In this document: positions 9,946-23,405 of the stretch, in pieces
Layout of the letters: the number at the start of each line of letters is the position of its first letter
Position numbering within the stretch: the stretch's first letter is position 1
The notes under the pieces: model-generated
Told to the model about the DNA's origin: nothing
Database searches by the model: none
What the model saw: only the letters and a program-made list of their open reading frames with translations
Translations under genes and position numbers: made by a program
Source of the DNA: Pseudofabraea citricarpa
Taxonomy: Eukaryota > Ascomycota > Leotiomycetes > Helotiales > Dermateaceae
Length of the DNA stretch: 64,000 nt
Assembly: GCA_029641185.1 (NCBI GenBank)
Contig: JAPWGK010000001.1
Location: forward strand, 1,376,501 to 1,440,500
Direction: 5' to 3'

Positions 9946-12900
9946 GATTGGTATGCAGATGCCTACAGAAAGATGGATGAGGCGTTGGCATAAAGGTAGA
10001 TAAGTCAATCGTTCCCGCAGATAGCGAGGCTAATGATGAAATTCAAGGGAAGGCGCGCCTATTAAGCGCCAACCACGCTAAGCTACTTTAGTATGACAGT
10101 AGGTATTCACAAGATGTATGCACTCAAGTATGCATTTCATCGGCATTGCAGCCAAAAGGGTTCTAGTACGGCACGAGGCAGGTCAAATTTCGTATATCAT
10201 AATGGCGGAGCAGAAGTGTGTAGGTCTCAAACACAAATAAGATTACAGAAACAAGGTCACCTATCCTGGCTGTTCAAGAAGACCAGTCTTTCAGACTCCT
10301 TACTATCCATCCCTCTACAACGACCTTCACACATTCAAGGAACCGCCTCCCATCAGCCATACTTTCGTCTCTCCAGACTCAGTAGCCAAGGCTTCAAAAC
10401 GCAAAGCAAGGCTACATATAAGGGCCACGATTTGGACCAAGAATCCTGTAATCAAGTACCATTGAAGTAGGGCTACAATCGCCTCCCTTTATATATGTTA
10501 CGGCGGGCAATTACACTTTCGAGCTTATCGATCGCCAATGACATACTTGCGGCGCAGCATCACACCAAAGTATGGCTACATTGTCGCTTCTGCAAAGGGG
10601 TATCTGGTCACAGCAATACCGACAAAAGAATATATGACCGTAAAAGCAGAATGGCTTCTTGTTTCTTCTTGACGAATACAATCCTGAAATCTCCCACTTG
10701 AAGAGAATCCCAAAAGAAAAAAATCAACGCAAAACAAAAACGAGAACAGAAACTCCTGCAACCTTCCATTACGAAGCTTAGGAACTCGAAGTGGTGCGTA
10801 TTCTCCTGCAACATCCGTGAACTTTGTCAAAGAATGGCTGTCAAGAATGCTAGATTACCAAACTTCGCCAGAAGGCAATCATCTAGGTACATACCTTGGT
10901 GTCGTATTTGGGAGCATCAATCAGTCAATACTGTCTCCAATATGTGTGTACCCTCGAGCCAGAGGCTGTCCTGGGATTATCCATCGGGTCCATAGGATAT
11001 GGTGCACAGCTCCGCCATGAGTATTGAAATATTGGGTATTCGTAAAAAGCCTCGATCCCAGCGGCCTCCATTCGTTCTTGTTCTTGTGATTTGTTTCTTG
11101 GAGCTAGCTTCACGCGTACTCCATGGTCGAACATATTCCAGCAGCGTTGGCAATGATATCAAGCACAAGCTTTGGTGCGATATCGTAGCTTTGCTTGTAT
11201 CATCGCCCAGAAGAATCAAGGGCTTCGGATGGTTCGTGCTTAGTTTATTTCCTTGTCGGTCACGGCTAGGATATTTACGCAGGAAGGCGAGGAGGAGATG
11301 GGAGATCCCACTCCAAGACAAGATCAATAACCAGAGACTGCTCGGCCGGTCTATCGGAGTATCTGCGGATTCTTTCTATGGTGATGGGTAATGTAAGAGC
11401 GTGTTTCGACTCCGAGTTCGTGATGAAGCTGCTGTATCTGTTTTGGTTCGAGGGCATCGATCACACCTATCAATACTGCTTCCAGTCAGCATGGGATCCA
11501 CTCTCACCTTGTGCCAACGCCTAGTCATCTCCTGTATCGGTCACTGATGAAGTTCCTCCCTCTCATTCCGGACGCCTCGGATACCAAGGACATGCAATGT
11601 TCCTAGGTCATGACAAGGGACTGAGTCCGCGTTGTGACAGAACGACGGCCTCGAGGTCAAGACAGACCAAGTATTCCATCACCAGGTGTACTCTTGGGCT
11701 AGCCTGGTCAGACGGGATGTTCTTACTGTGGGCAGCGTGGTTGGAGGTCCCGCTTGTGTGAGACACATGTCGCCGGTCGCAGTGTCGAGACAACGGAATT
11801 AGGAGAATCGCTCTCTTCATCCAGGCAAGTAAAGACCATGGCTCAAGGCATCAGGTTCAGCAAGAAATAAGTGGTAACAGCCTATAGTTTCATTGGGCTT
11901 GGTGTCGGGGTTTGCTGATTGTGATTATAGGTACGTGTTGATGTCAATCTGTGTGTGAACATATGAAATTGAAGGTAGGTACGCTTAGATCTTCCAAAGC
12001 CAGTATTACCGAGCCAACGCTTATGTAGGTATGTTACTACATAATTATTAGAGTATCTAATCAAGTCCCAAACATACAACGCACAAACCCCCATACATAT
12101 TCAACAAGCATTCCAGTTCAATGCGGTATGAACGGAAGATGCAAGGCGATATACCCAAAAAGGTCCTCTATCTCGCTTAAAGCACTGTTTTGCTCTCCTG
12201 TCGAGGATTGCCGGCAATTTTAGGAAGTGCCTCAAGTCTCGAGCGTCAAAATTGCCACAAGAAATCTGGATCCATTGCTAGCTATGAAGACCTAACAAAT
12301 AAAGGTTGCATAGAACGGGGGATCCTCCGGTGTTGTGAATCACCTCATTTGGCTGTAAAACTTTAAATTAAAGTTGGCTAACGCAGCGGCGACTCCCGAC
12401 ACCAACGCAAGCTAGAAAGACCCCTTCAGTGGAGGTATGGAGACAGTGATGAAGTACTGGACGGGAGCAACCTACTGTTGACAGAGAGATCCAGTCTTTA
12501 ATGTTCAGAGCTCCTCTAGCTTCTACTCTCACATTCCAAAGATTACGAGCCGTGCCCCTGGCGAGCTGTTTGGAAAACGTTCCACCACAGTTGGTTTTCG
12601 TATAGACGTCTATACACAGGGAGATCGAACATGTTCCGCGGTCACTCATGGGGATAGATCAGCCATCGTCGAGTTGGCACAAGGAACTCCAGATCACTTC
12701 CTTCGCAGCATGCCAGTCACGTGGAAGGCATCTCTGCACAACGGTTGAAAATGATCTTTTTGTGAATTCCGAATTTTGGTATTATTGATGGATATAAGGT
12801 GTGGTAGAAGTCGAAGTTCCTGACAAGGGTGTCTCACCTGCCGTGTACCTCGCCAGCTTCCCCTCGCACTCACCGTCTACCTTAAGCGCACCACTCCCTT

Positions 12901-14271
12901 GTCGTTCTACGAATACATATCTACTTATGCACCTGCGATTTGTATTTGTTTACATGAGGCAACTACTCGGTCAGTGTTCTGCAGGTATTCTTCATATGGA
13001 TGCTGGGTACAAAGATTTAGTAACCAGGTAATTGGCAAGCCACCTAGCTTCATCTCATACTGGCTGGCATCCTGCATATTGAGAAATGCAGTTTTACAGC
13101 AATCGTGGCCAACAAAAAGAAAGTCCCGAAACTCTATGGCATGTCTGCCACGTGCCTTTGGAGTTGTCTCCGCCATTGACAAGACTGATTTCTTCAAGAT
13201 GGGAAGCCACCACGATTACTGGTAGAGCCTTTGGTACACAAAGATATCGGCATTAGGAATACTCTATCATTTGTCACAGCCTGCTCTCACTCGAGGTCTG
13301 CCCAAAGCCATTGGATGTGGATGCAACTCTGCATACTCGTCTGTTTCTTTTACTCGATTGATAAGTCAGATTTGCAGCAAACAACATGAAGTGGTGAAAA
13401 TGACAATCACCGAAAAGCACACGCAGCCGTTGACCGGCAAAGAAGCCCGGATCAACAGCCAGATATGTTGCAACCTGGACCGGAGACGATTACCAGTCAT
13501 AGAGCAAGGTCTTTAATCACCAAGTATGCGAGTAAGTAGGTCTTAGTCGCAGTTCAGTCTCGCAAATCATCAAGGCAAGTATGGATAGGCTCTCCAGCTT
13601 TCTGTAAATAATAACATGCCGAAATGCCTCCCTGCCGACCGACCGAGCGAGTTCACATCGGGTTCATTTCTCGGGTTGGCAACTGTAGGTAGAGGTTGGG
13701 TATGCTCACAACGCGATATTGCTGATGACAAGAGGTAGGTAACACAGACTTCCCGCTTCACATTGTCTGCCCCACTCGACAATTGCCACGACGTTGCGAA
13801 ATATCAGGAAAATACTTGCTCCCAGTCATCCCTCATCCCTCAGGCAGGCCCTTAATTTCCACCTCGTGTGCTGGGAAAGGGGCACTGCGACGCATGAAAT
13901 GTGCAGCATCTTCTGCAATGGCTGCTGCTGCTGCTGTGCACGATTGCCATAACAGCTCTGTGGCCAGCGCCGTGGTACGATACTCACGTAACTCTGAGGC
14001 GCCTTCCAATGCACGACCAAGGACACAGCACCAACCGCTAGTGCTTGTGTGTATTCCAGTTGCTGCATTGCTTATCATCTGCGCCAACGGATTGTCGACA
14101 TTGAAGCTGCAAACTGTTCAGATGACCAGGCGAAAAGATCCTTCTGCGATATCTGTTATACAGCAGTCGGATGTCTATCTCGTATCCAATGCAATGCTGG
14201 ATCGGTGCCTGTGTTGCAGACCAGGTTTGCTCAGCCAGCACATCTGTAGACAAACCTGCAAGATAGCGGAG

Positions 14272-14303
14272 AGTGGTTGGAGTGGTTGGAGTGGATGGAG
14301 TGG
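14272..14303. repeat. AGTGGTTGG minisatellite
   Basis: Three and a half copies of a 9-nt unit, with the third copy differing at one base. Confidence 0.8.
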
Positions 14304-14818
14304 ACTGCAGCCCCCAAGGCTGTGGGAGGGATCTTTCAGGTGATTCTGGGTATGTAGATCCGATGTCTCTGTCGCTTATCCATCCTGAACTGCAGTTGCA
14401 AGCAAGCAAGTGCGTCTTTGAGGAAGGAGGGGGAAATTATCTGGTGTTGACAGAAGCTCCCTCTCTCTAGATTGGTCTTGGCTTATCTGCATCAAACGCA
14501 TTGTATACTGCATAGTACTTCCGTTCAACCTCATCTCGAGGCAGATGAAGCGGCTTGGACATCTGAAGGTACCCGGTCTTTTCTTTCCAGACCAGTCTTG
14601 AGCTTCTCGCCGACTGCGCTGCCGTCACACCATGGCCGACGTTTGCGTCTTCTCGTTTCACCGTCACCGTTGAGCCATAGCGGCCCTCATTTGGCAACTG
14701 TTGTTTGCTCTCCGGCGTCATGCTTCTTGGCGTCCCTGTCACTCTGTATCGCTTGGTTTGACTGGATGGAGACGGCCTCCCGGGAAGGCTGCTTCCCCAG
14801 CCTCAAGTCTTTGAGCAT

Positions 14819-14845
14819 GAGAGAGAGAGAGAGAGAGAGAGAGAG
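14819..14845. repeat. GA dinucleotide microsatellite
   Basis: Uninterrupted GA repeats for about 27 nt, upstream of the Zn2Cys6 gene. Confidence 0.9.
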
Positions 14846-15712
14846 CTGAGCCTGATCTAGAGTTGTCTATGCCTGGCCGCCTCTACTCACTATTAAGTCA
14901 GTAAAATGGTTCAGCCTGATCAACCACCAATATCATCATCTTTCTTTGTCTCTTCAGCTCGGTTGTGCAAGTGTTTCAACCCACAAGACAGTCTCACGGG
15001 CAGTCAGCCCTGGTAACCCACTCACCAGGGCAGATCTTGCTCGTCTCAAATCTGTCAAGAAACCCAGGGCTTCATCAAAATCCAGACGTCCAATCCCGCC
15101 TCTGTTTGCTAGTCCGATCTGTCGATCACTGAACCCTGTTGAAGATCAAGTTGCTGTCTGGTATGGCTTGCAGGCCATGAATATCATGCAGACTCCCGTT
15201 GTCTTGTGGGACCATAGCTAATATGGACTGTGTCGAGCCTTCAAGTCTGATGGACCACGGCGCACACAGAGCATACACAGAGCACTACAGCTCCTGACAG
15301 CGGCCCTGCGCTGCGACCTCCATATTTTTTATCAGTTTTCCTCTCCTGCATCCTTCGCACTTAGGTAGTCTTACCCCAGAGGCAAACATGGCCCAAGGCA
15401 TTACCAGTGCCCGTCACACCCTGATTTAAGACCACTTGCCTCGCCTTCCCACCTTCGGCTGCCTTTTCAATCCTCCTATCGATCTTCACCTGAATTGTTG
15501 ATCCTTAGATCCACCGGTAGTACTTAGCAGCATTCTTCATTAACTGCATTGAGCCACTCCACAAGCACAGCTACATACGAAAAACCACTTCTCAGCCATC
15601 TTTCTTCAATCAAGCCATCAGAGCCAGTGCAATAGTCCTTGGTTCTAAACCAAAGAAATCAGATGTATGCCAGCTGTTGAGAAAATAAATAGCCGGTGCT
15701 GACATGCAGTAG

Positions 15713-17268
15713 ATGGTTACACAGGCTTACCTTGGCGAGGAGGAATACTCCTTTCGCCGCTTGAGCAGAGCAGGACAGAGCTATGCCACTCTTCAAGATC
15801 GACCATACCCGCCGCCTGGTGTAGACAATAACCACCGAGGCTTCTCTGTTTCGTCGCATGGCTCTCGAGGTAGTGACCATGATGCTAGCCAGGAAGCCAA
15901 TGGACCGAGGAGAAGAATTCCCGTTGCGGTAGGTCGCCTTTCGTTTGCAGCTTCTTGTGTCTTTGAATTCGAGAACGACGGGACTCCTGGGGAACATGTT
16001 TTCATCGAAACTGGCTTAACTAACTTGTGGTGAAGTGCGGACGATGCCGGAAGCGCAAAATTCGCTGTAGTGGTGAGCCCAAGGGTGGTGGACCTTGCAC
16101 CAATTGTAAGAATGCAGGAAGTGATGTGTGCCAATTTCTGAGAGTAGGTTATACTTTCCTGGTCTTTGTCATTATATTTACTCACAATTGGTAGGTCTCG
16201 TCGACAGAAACTCCAATGAAAGTCGAGCTTGCAGACGTTTCCTTTGAAAACGTTGGCACCCGCATCCAGCTTCCGGTACGCAGCGTCATTCCGTACGGGA
16301 ATTACAACAATCACCCGTACTCACAACAGATACTCGGACCCGATGGCAACTGGTCAGCATATCGTACTAGCTCAGTCTCCGGATATCCGTATTCAGTCAA
16401 GTCGCACCACGGACTTCCATCTTACCATGCTGAGTTCTCTGAGGTTGATGGCTCAAATGTGGACTATAATGTCCCAAACCCCAATGTTCCACTTATGAAC
16501 TCTGAGTACATGAATGTTCAATCTTATGGTGGTCGAGGCTGGATGCATCCCAACAAGAACGGCCTGATGTACCAAGAAGCAAACTCGCAGAACAACTACA
16601 GCCACGAGCATCCAACATACCATCACGGCTATGCACTTCGACCAACAACGAGCCCCGAGGGCAAAAGCTATTCGATGGCAAGCATGCAAGCGAGTCTCCC
16701 GGTTCCTACCCAGATCGCAGGCAATGACCGAGTTCTGCCATACCCAGCTGTCAACCGCCCTCTTCAATCCACCGAGACATACCTTCGATCTAGCGATGTA
16801 TTGCCAAGCTCGCAATCAGGAGCTCAAAGTTACAGTGGCTTGAACGTACTCACTGCGAGTGCTTTAAAGCCTGTTCACAGCAGCAGTGTTTCGGAGAGCA
16901 ATTACATTCCAATGTCCAACAGTCCTGATTCATCATCTTCGCATATCGGATACGGAGGCGCCAACATGTCCGTTAATCAACAACATGGTGACATGTACAC
17001 CAGTACGAATGAGAACGGACTGTTCCATGGTCAAGCAATGCGCAGCAACTCAGGAGTCGATGTGGATTATAATTACGGCCCCGATGTCTCAGCAAGCTCT
17101 AAGCGAGGTTCCCAGTCATCAGGTGGTGAACTTGTCAACGGCCATCCTTACATTCCGCACAACCACGGCCAACAGGGTACATTTCCTACCCCTTCCCCGC
17201 CTTTGGCCCAACCTCTACCTCATCGCACTTCATCTAGCAGTCTACACGCCGTTGGCTGCACACAATGA
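15713..17268 (+). CDS. Zn2Cys6 binuclear cluster transcription factor
   Basis: Three exons: 15713-15928, 16036-16143 and 16195-17268, giving 465 residues; both introns are phase 0. The first junction creates RRRIPVA|CGRCRKRKIRCSG. The zinc cluster is residues 73-104 with spacing C-x2-C-x6-C-x9-C-x2-C-x7-C (Cys 73, 76, 83, 93, 96, 104), entirely within the 36-codon middle exon. The C-terminal 357 residues are rich in Ser, Asn, Tyr, Pro and His, low in charge and probably disordered. No fungal-specific middle homology region is visible, so this is a short regulator. The cluster at residue 73 rather than the extreme N-terminus, and the low-complexity tail, are unusual but known in this class. 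The start is the first ATG after an in-frame stop; an upstream exon is possible because ACACAG at 15718-15723 could be an acceptor. Target genes are unknown. Confidence 0.85.
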
Positions 17269-19333
17269 AGTGGTTGTAGACATCAGCCAGGTAAAAGCTA
17301 AAGTATTGCAGTTAGGTAGCACAGTACAGTGCAGTACCGTATAACCCTGTGCCTATACCTCAGATATCCCATTCCCAGGCGAACGCCAGTCATGTATGCT
17401 TAATGAGGAAAATGAGGGTGCAAACGAGAGCAAGATAAGGGGAAGGTCGGCGTACAGGGAAAATCAACTATATCTCCTTCCAAACAATTTACAGGCGAAT
17501 TTCGGGGCCAAAAAAAAGTGGTGTCTGGGGGTGTTTCTTTTTCAATTTGTTTCTTTATTTCCTCTTGCAGGACCGGTCGGCTGTGGGAACTGGAAGACAA
17601 AAAAGAGAAAATCATATTCAGGGGACGGCGAACAAAAAAAAGTAACAGGGACTGGATCATGTATGGCGTTTTTCTTCTACCTTTCTGGCTTGAGTTTTCT
17701 GGATTTTGGATTTCCTATTATTTTCCTTTCTACTCTTCGCCTCATCCGAGGTAAGACCATTGTTGTATTATCTTAACTCTTAGCCAGGTCTCTCCATCAT
17801 TTGACACTTGGTCGTGAGGAGCCCCCTTTCTTTTTGTAGCCTCTTATCTTGTTTTGCGTCGTATCTATGGAATCTAGGATGGGTGGTTGGGATTCTTAAT
17901 TAATGGATATACTTATGACGAGAAAAGACAAGGTGAATAAAATGACACGCGATAGGTAATGGTGACGAGATATCTTTTCATTCTTGGGCTTTGTCGTGGC
18001 TTGCTGTACGTACGTACCTTATGCACATGTATATATTGTAAATTTTGAACACCGATCCTGTATTTCTCTTCCGCCTGTTGTGGACTTGCTGGTCTATAAC
18101 TCTAAGACTCTAAGCCTCAACCTGCGAATTCAATTTCCTTCTCGAGAATCCGGCTCCTCGCGCTGTCTCGCTCCCTAACCGACAGCCTCGCTTCACTTCC
18201 GAGTGCCCGAAATCGAATTCGTTTTGGTACCAGCGATGCATGCAAGGGAAATAAAATGCACCTGTCTTGGGTATCCAGGATATTGGAAATCATGAAGTGG
18301 ACGTAGACGGACTTCTTGCTAAGTAGGTATGTAATCGTTGGAATCATCTTACTGGACAGGGTTCGGCTATCGTATGTTAAGGTTATATCAATAGGGGTAA
18401 AGGGGATCTTAAACATAATTTCTGGCTTGGGCCTAGGAAATAATAGGCTAATGTGTGCTACCGAGACCATGTACGAATAGAGAACTCGATGCGTGAAATG
18501 AGAAAATGGGTAGCTCTGGGTAGTATCATGGACCGAGCGAGTTAGATCAATTGGGCTGATTCTATGGGCGATAGATACCTGGTAATGGAAATTTCTTATT
18601 CGTCGAAAAAAGCCACGTCTGCTGGTGAGATTTGAAAGAGAACGCAACATGGCTTTCCCCTCTACGTAAGTGCCTAGGTACGTAGATATGGTTCCGTGCA
18701 ACTCAAGGAAATGGAAATATTGGTTTCTGTATGATGATTTCCTCCCTTCCCCAGCCTACCCCTACCCCCTGATTTTTCTTCGGCTAAGAGGAGATTCTTG
18801 GCTCTGAACCAAGCTAAGAAAGAGACATGTTTTCGAATAGTTTACCCCTGATCATATTTCGAAGGGGTTTTTTTGGGGGGCAACTTTTAACCGAGTTCAC
18901 CTTTGGAGTCAATAACGCAACATGATCTAGGAAAACTTCAGTTCTTTTGCATCCCAACGGGAAATCCTTCCTATGTCGTCGTCGACGTCGTCTATTTAGA
19001 ACTGCCTGATAAGCGAGCGAGCAAACTATAAATCACCAACCGCACGCTAACGAGCAACACGTTTCATCCCGGTCAAATTGCAGATCACTGATCACGGCAT
19101 TCATAGAATCACCGGGGAAAGGACGGACGGAAATAAGAAGACAGTACTAGTATTCAAAATCTAAACTGCTCTGAAAGTTCCGCGGACAAAAAACCGGGCG
19201 GAAGGAATATATACAACGAAAGCAACCACATCTTTCCCCATCATCCCCTACAAAAGGCTCGAAAATTGGTCTATATACATTTGAAAATAGTCTTTCATCT
19301 AAAAGAGACCACGAATCAATCGTAGAGAGTTCT
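17269..19333. other. Gene-free 2.1 kb between convergent genes
   Basis: The 3' flanks of the Zn2Cys6 gene and the LPMO gene. Several homopolymer tracts and a long but unconvincing minus-strand frame (18701-18117) occur. No gene can be supported. Confidence 0.55.
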
Positions 19334-20304
19334 CTATGCGCAGGTGTCCTCGTCCGCGACGGGGGCGGTGCTGGCTACTGGAGCCGCGGAGGAAGCAGCC
19401 GACGAGGCAGCCGAAGTGGCGATGGTCTGGAGAGTGGTTGGTACAGCTGAGGTGGCTGAGGCGGAGGCGGTGACAGCAGCTGAAGTGGCTACGGGTTGAG
19501 AGCCAGAGCCGGATCCGCCAGAGTAGAGAGCTGGGCCGGGAATGTCATAGTTGAGGGTAGCCAAGTCGACGTAGATGTTGACCAAGACTCCTGGGTCGGT
19601 AGGTGTGTACAAGGCAGTTCCGAGAGTGCCGGCTGGGGCATCGGTTCCGCTGCCGGTAACCTCGAGGTTGATGCACTGGGGGTAGTTCTGCGCACCGTCG
19701 TTGGAGCCAGCGCCGTGGAGAGCGATCATCTCGTGGCGGAGAACATAGTTGCCGGGGGCGATGGTGGAAGGGATGTTGACGGTCCAGCTGTTGTTGTTGG
19801 CGATCAAGGTATCAGATGCCCAGACCGAGTTATCGAGACCGGCCTCGTCAATCTTGAAGAATTCAAGAGCGGTTTTGTCGACGGTTGAGCAGTCACCATT
19901 GCAGTTGGCCAAGTAGTCAATGACTGGGCCCTTGTGAGATTCGGGCCATGTGTTCCATTGCATGACGACGGTTCCTCCAGCTGCGACGGTGGCAGATAGA
20001 GCTGCGTTCTCAGCACTCTTGTGGCAGATGATATCACCGGTGGTGTAGGCCGAAGGGGCTACGAATCCGAGATCGAGAGCCTGGGTGGACCATCCGATGG
20101 AATCGGGTGGGGTTGAGCTATAGGCATACTCGACCAACCATCCAGTCAAACTAAAAGAACTATCAGTTTCTGATTACTGTCGTCTAGGGTCAGGTTGGCT
20201 TACGGAACGCCATCGGCAACCACACTTTGTACGAAGCCGTGGGCGGAGACCTTAGCGGCAGAGGCGACGAGGCCCAAGAGGGCAGACTTGGTGAAGGAAG
20301 ACAT
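19334..20304 (-). CDS. AA9 lytic polysaccharide monooxygenase (former GH61), secreted
   Basis: Two exons: 20304-20204 and 20150-19334, giving 305 residues. The signal peptide is residues 1-21, ending VSA|HGF, so mature His1 is His22. The second copper-brace histidine is His106 in SHKGPV. Axial Tyr190 and supporting Gln188 lie in QNYPQC, and His179 in LRHEMIALH. Likely disulfides are Cys76-Cys193 and Cys117-Cys121 by comparison with known AA9 structures. These enzymes cleave cellulose or other beta-1,4-glucans oxidatively using copper and a reductant with O2 or H2O2. The last ~75 residues are a Ser/Thr/Ala linker-like tail without a CBM1; a short DEDTC end remains. A TATA box lies 219 nt upstream. 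This points to a plant-biomass-degrading life style. Confidence 0.95.
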
Positions 20305-23300
20305 TTTGAGCGAGTTTGTATGAGACAAATTGAGCTAATTGGTGGAGCAAGAGTGGTTTCTTGGGTTGTGAAGGTAGCGTATGTAAGTGTTTTAGACCAG
20401 CTGAAAAAAAGAATGAATGTAGCCCGAAGGGTAGTGGTTGGTGAAGAACGAATGGAGAGCTTGGAAAAAGAACAAAGTACTTGCTTGATGAGGAGTGAGA
20501 GCTGGGACGAAGGTCAGATTTCTTATATACTGCTTCGTCGCGATGCCATGCGAGCCTGTGGGCCCCCTGAGCAACACTCTACCTGACGGTTCCGGCCCCT
20601 ACCGCCAAGAAGGTCGAAATACACGCGATGAGAAGTTGTCGAAAGTGAGCCGACCAGTGGTGGTCCAAAAACATCTCGCTTAGGCGACATCTTCGGCTCG
20701 TATGCAAGATTGGCCAGGAGCAGAGCAACGCTTCCAGCGAACCCGTTTCAAAAACTGTCTTGGTAAGCGGCTGACCCGAATCAAATATATTGCTCTGGCG
20801 CTTCGCCTCCTCGGATTTCGTCATACTTATGTGAGATGCCATGCGGTGCAGGTACCGCTCGGTATAAGGTATAGTGAACCTACTCTCCGCATTCTCTGGG
20901 CTCTGTGTTTAATCTCGTCAAGCTCTGTAGAGCGCGTGATGACAGTGTTGGTGAAAGTGCTGCAGCTGCCGTTATATACTCAACCACTGGTTAGTGTGAT
21001 ATGGTAAAGAGCTAAAGCGAGAACGAGGCTGCTGCTGAATGCAATAGCTTGCAAACAGATATACTGAGACTGAGAACAACATGTACTGCAAACAGTAAAA
21101 CATAATGCCCAAAGGTGAATGCAGAGCACGAATATGGAGATTCAGGCGAATGCTCGGCGCAAATGAATGTGGCGGGTATGAAGTGGCTGCATCTTGAGTC
21201 TTGACATGCTGCAGACAAACCCCCAAGATTTCCCCTGAAGTACAGAATAGAACTACGGAGCGTTGAGCCGGTACGAATTAACCGATCAATTAGTTGGCTT
21301 TGAGCGACAACCAGAACCGATAAACGAAAACTCAAAGCTACCAACTCTGTTGCGCAATCCCCAAATACTCTATTCTTCTAGCTTCAACAACCACACTGCG
21401 ATTGACCTCTCGGTTTTCACGAGCTGCATAACATCCAGACCAACGGCACGCCACCTCAGATCTGATGAAGAGAGCCACATCATCAAGTCGTTCCATCTCG
21501 GCTCGTCCTTCATCTCGGGGACCACGCGTGTCGATCTTGGCACTGATCAGCGTCTAATGGGGACATGAGATGAACGCGACCAGCAGCATCTAGGCTACAA
21601 CTGCCTGCCAGTAAGAAAGAACGACGTCGAATGCCCGTTGCATGGCCCACTGTCACAGCGCATCCCGGTGCAGGTCGCCGCATCCCAGGAGGTTGTTGGT
21701 GATAACTGGTTTCAGCTAAGGGGCATCCACCTGGCATCCATCAAGTTGCGGCGTGGTCGAGCCGCCAGAATCCCAGCTCATCAGCCCCGGCTTAAGCGCG
21801 CCAAGTATCTCGAATAGATAGACGCTCGGGATGCGCGTCGTCACCTACCTAGGCACTGCCAGTTAACCGCCTCTGTTTTCTCTCTTTCGTTTCAGACAGA
21901 GTTTGCATTCTGGACATGGCTTTATTTGGAGAACCTATGCAGGAGCAAGCTTCCCCTCTTTCATCTATCTTGCTTTTCCCACTTGCAGATAGATCTCGTC
22001 CTCTCTCTCATGAGCCAGTAATGTGGACTTGTTTAACAAGTAATAGTCTAAAGCAATGCCTTACAACACCACGTGACCGAATCTCGACTTTGTTGATACC
22101 CATTAGTAGTAGTTCTATATGTTGGGACCAAGCGATTCAAGCCTCTAGAGAAGGTAGGAGTTCATAGGACGAGATGTGTAACTCTATTAACTTTAAGTAT
22201 CTACCTTTTTATTTCCGTCCTTCCTCTCTCTTTGAATCGAAAGACTTGAATTCGCCAGTTACCTGTCTGTATGCCAGTAAAAACAACGTCATTCACACGA
22301 CCCAAATACCACATCACAGACAATTTATATTAATAAATCGTGGTAAAGCTAAAATATAAAACTCCTCGTTGTCCAACAAAGTCTTTACGGAACTCGGCAT
22401 GTTCTTCCAAACATTCTCGGGTACCTGTCTATAGCTCCATAGCTATGTTCCCTGAACCTCAGCACCATCCAACCCTATTCCTCTTCTAACTCTCAATTTA
22501 TCATCCGGCTCTCGTTTGTCGTTCACAGAATAGAGTACTGTACTACTGTGTAGTAGGATCTTCCCTCGACGAACCTTGTACATCATGTGGACACACCGAG
22601 GTACAGTATTGAAGCGAGCACTCTAATTAGCCTTATGCGCTCTAACTGAGATATGTACCTCAAGTACAGTCAAAGTCCTCGGCAGCTCGAGACGTGTGGT
22701 AGCAGGCAGCCAAGTCGAAGAGAATAAAGTGGACAACAGAGCCCGACGATTCCGCACACAGAGTGCTACCCAGAGCCTCTCGTTTGACAACTCGAAATAT
22801 GTTGAGACGGACCGGTCAGAAGGCTCCCTCGCTCGCTATCTTGAGTGCGAAAAGTAAATTTGCGAACACTGCTCTGCTTTGGATATTCAAGAGTCGCTTA
22901 CAGGTCCAAGCAAGCTTCATCGAGCGCGGCATTTAATCTCCAGGTTCATTTCCTTCCTACCTCGCCGACTCAAAGATTAAGCCCTGCGTGTATCTTCCTG
23001 CCAACGATACTGTGTGCACCGACTCTCATTTCATGTATTTCATGTACGTGGCATTACTCAATCCTTCTCAACTAGCAACTTTCCCCTTGCCCTTTGTTTA
23101 TTTTCTTCTCCTTTTTGAGATACACCCGGTGTTACGTTCGACTGATAGCTTGTCTTAGCTTTCATCTCAAGGATTCAGTTCCCCAACTAATCAAGTCAAC
23201 TCATATCCCTAACAAGTCGCAATAACATCGATTCGGTTTTGGAATTCATAATTCATTCAAGTTCGCTACTCGCTATTCTATGTACCTAACCTTTTTAGTG

Positions 23301-23405
23301 TACGTCTATCCTAAAAACACCACCCAATCGATCCACTAGACCCGCCGGTCAACTGCAAACCATCTATCCGATCAAGCACGCTCGACTTTTCATACACAAT
23401 TCCAT
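20305..23405. other. Gene-free 3.1 kb upstream of the LPMO gene
   Basis: Holds the LPMO promoter at its left end and the 3' flank of the alcohol dehydrogenase gene at its right. The middle has many short frames on both strands with no family signature. Sequence composition is ordinary to slightly AT-rich. I see no gene. Confidence 0.55.
20523..20529 (-). promoter_or_regulatory. TATA box of the AA9 gene
   Basis: TATATAA on the minus strand, 219 nt upstream of the LPMO start codon; strong TATA elements are usual for inducible secreted-enzyme genes. Confidence 0.5.

Larger units (their letters stand above)
9946..15712. other. 5.8 kb gene-free region upstream of the Zn2Cys6 regulator
   Basis: No protein-coding gene can be supported here. 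Open frames are short, many lack an ATG (for example the one ending at 14343), and none carries a family motif. The base composition is not strikingly AT-rich, unlike 7-8 kb. It includes a 9-bp minisatellite (14272-14303), a GA run (14819-14845) and a short run of GCT triplets near 13922. The final few hundred bases are presumably the promoter and leader of the transcription-factor gene. Such a long empty upstream region could hold a long leader or a non-coding transcript, but the sequence alone does not show one. Confidence 0.5.

Noticed and set aside
10169..10178. CGGCACGAGG, identical to part of a common cDNA-cloning adaptor
   Set aside because: Ten bases in 64 kb can occur by chance, and the flanks continue as ordinary genomic sequence.
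13783..14343. Plus-strand frame of 186 codons
   Set aside because: Begins with a non-ATG codon, contains the AGTGGTTGG minisatellite, and shows no family signature.
18117..18701. Minus-strand frame of 194 codons
   Set aside because: No domain, no compositional coding bias, and isolated in a gene-poor stretch; likely chance.
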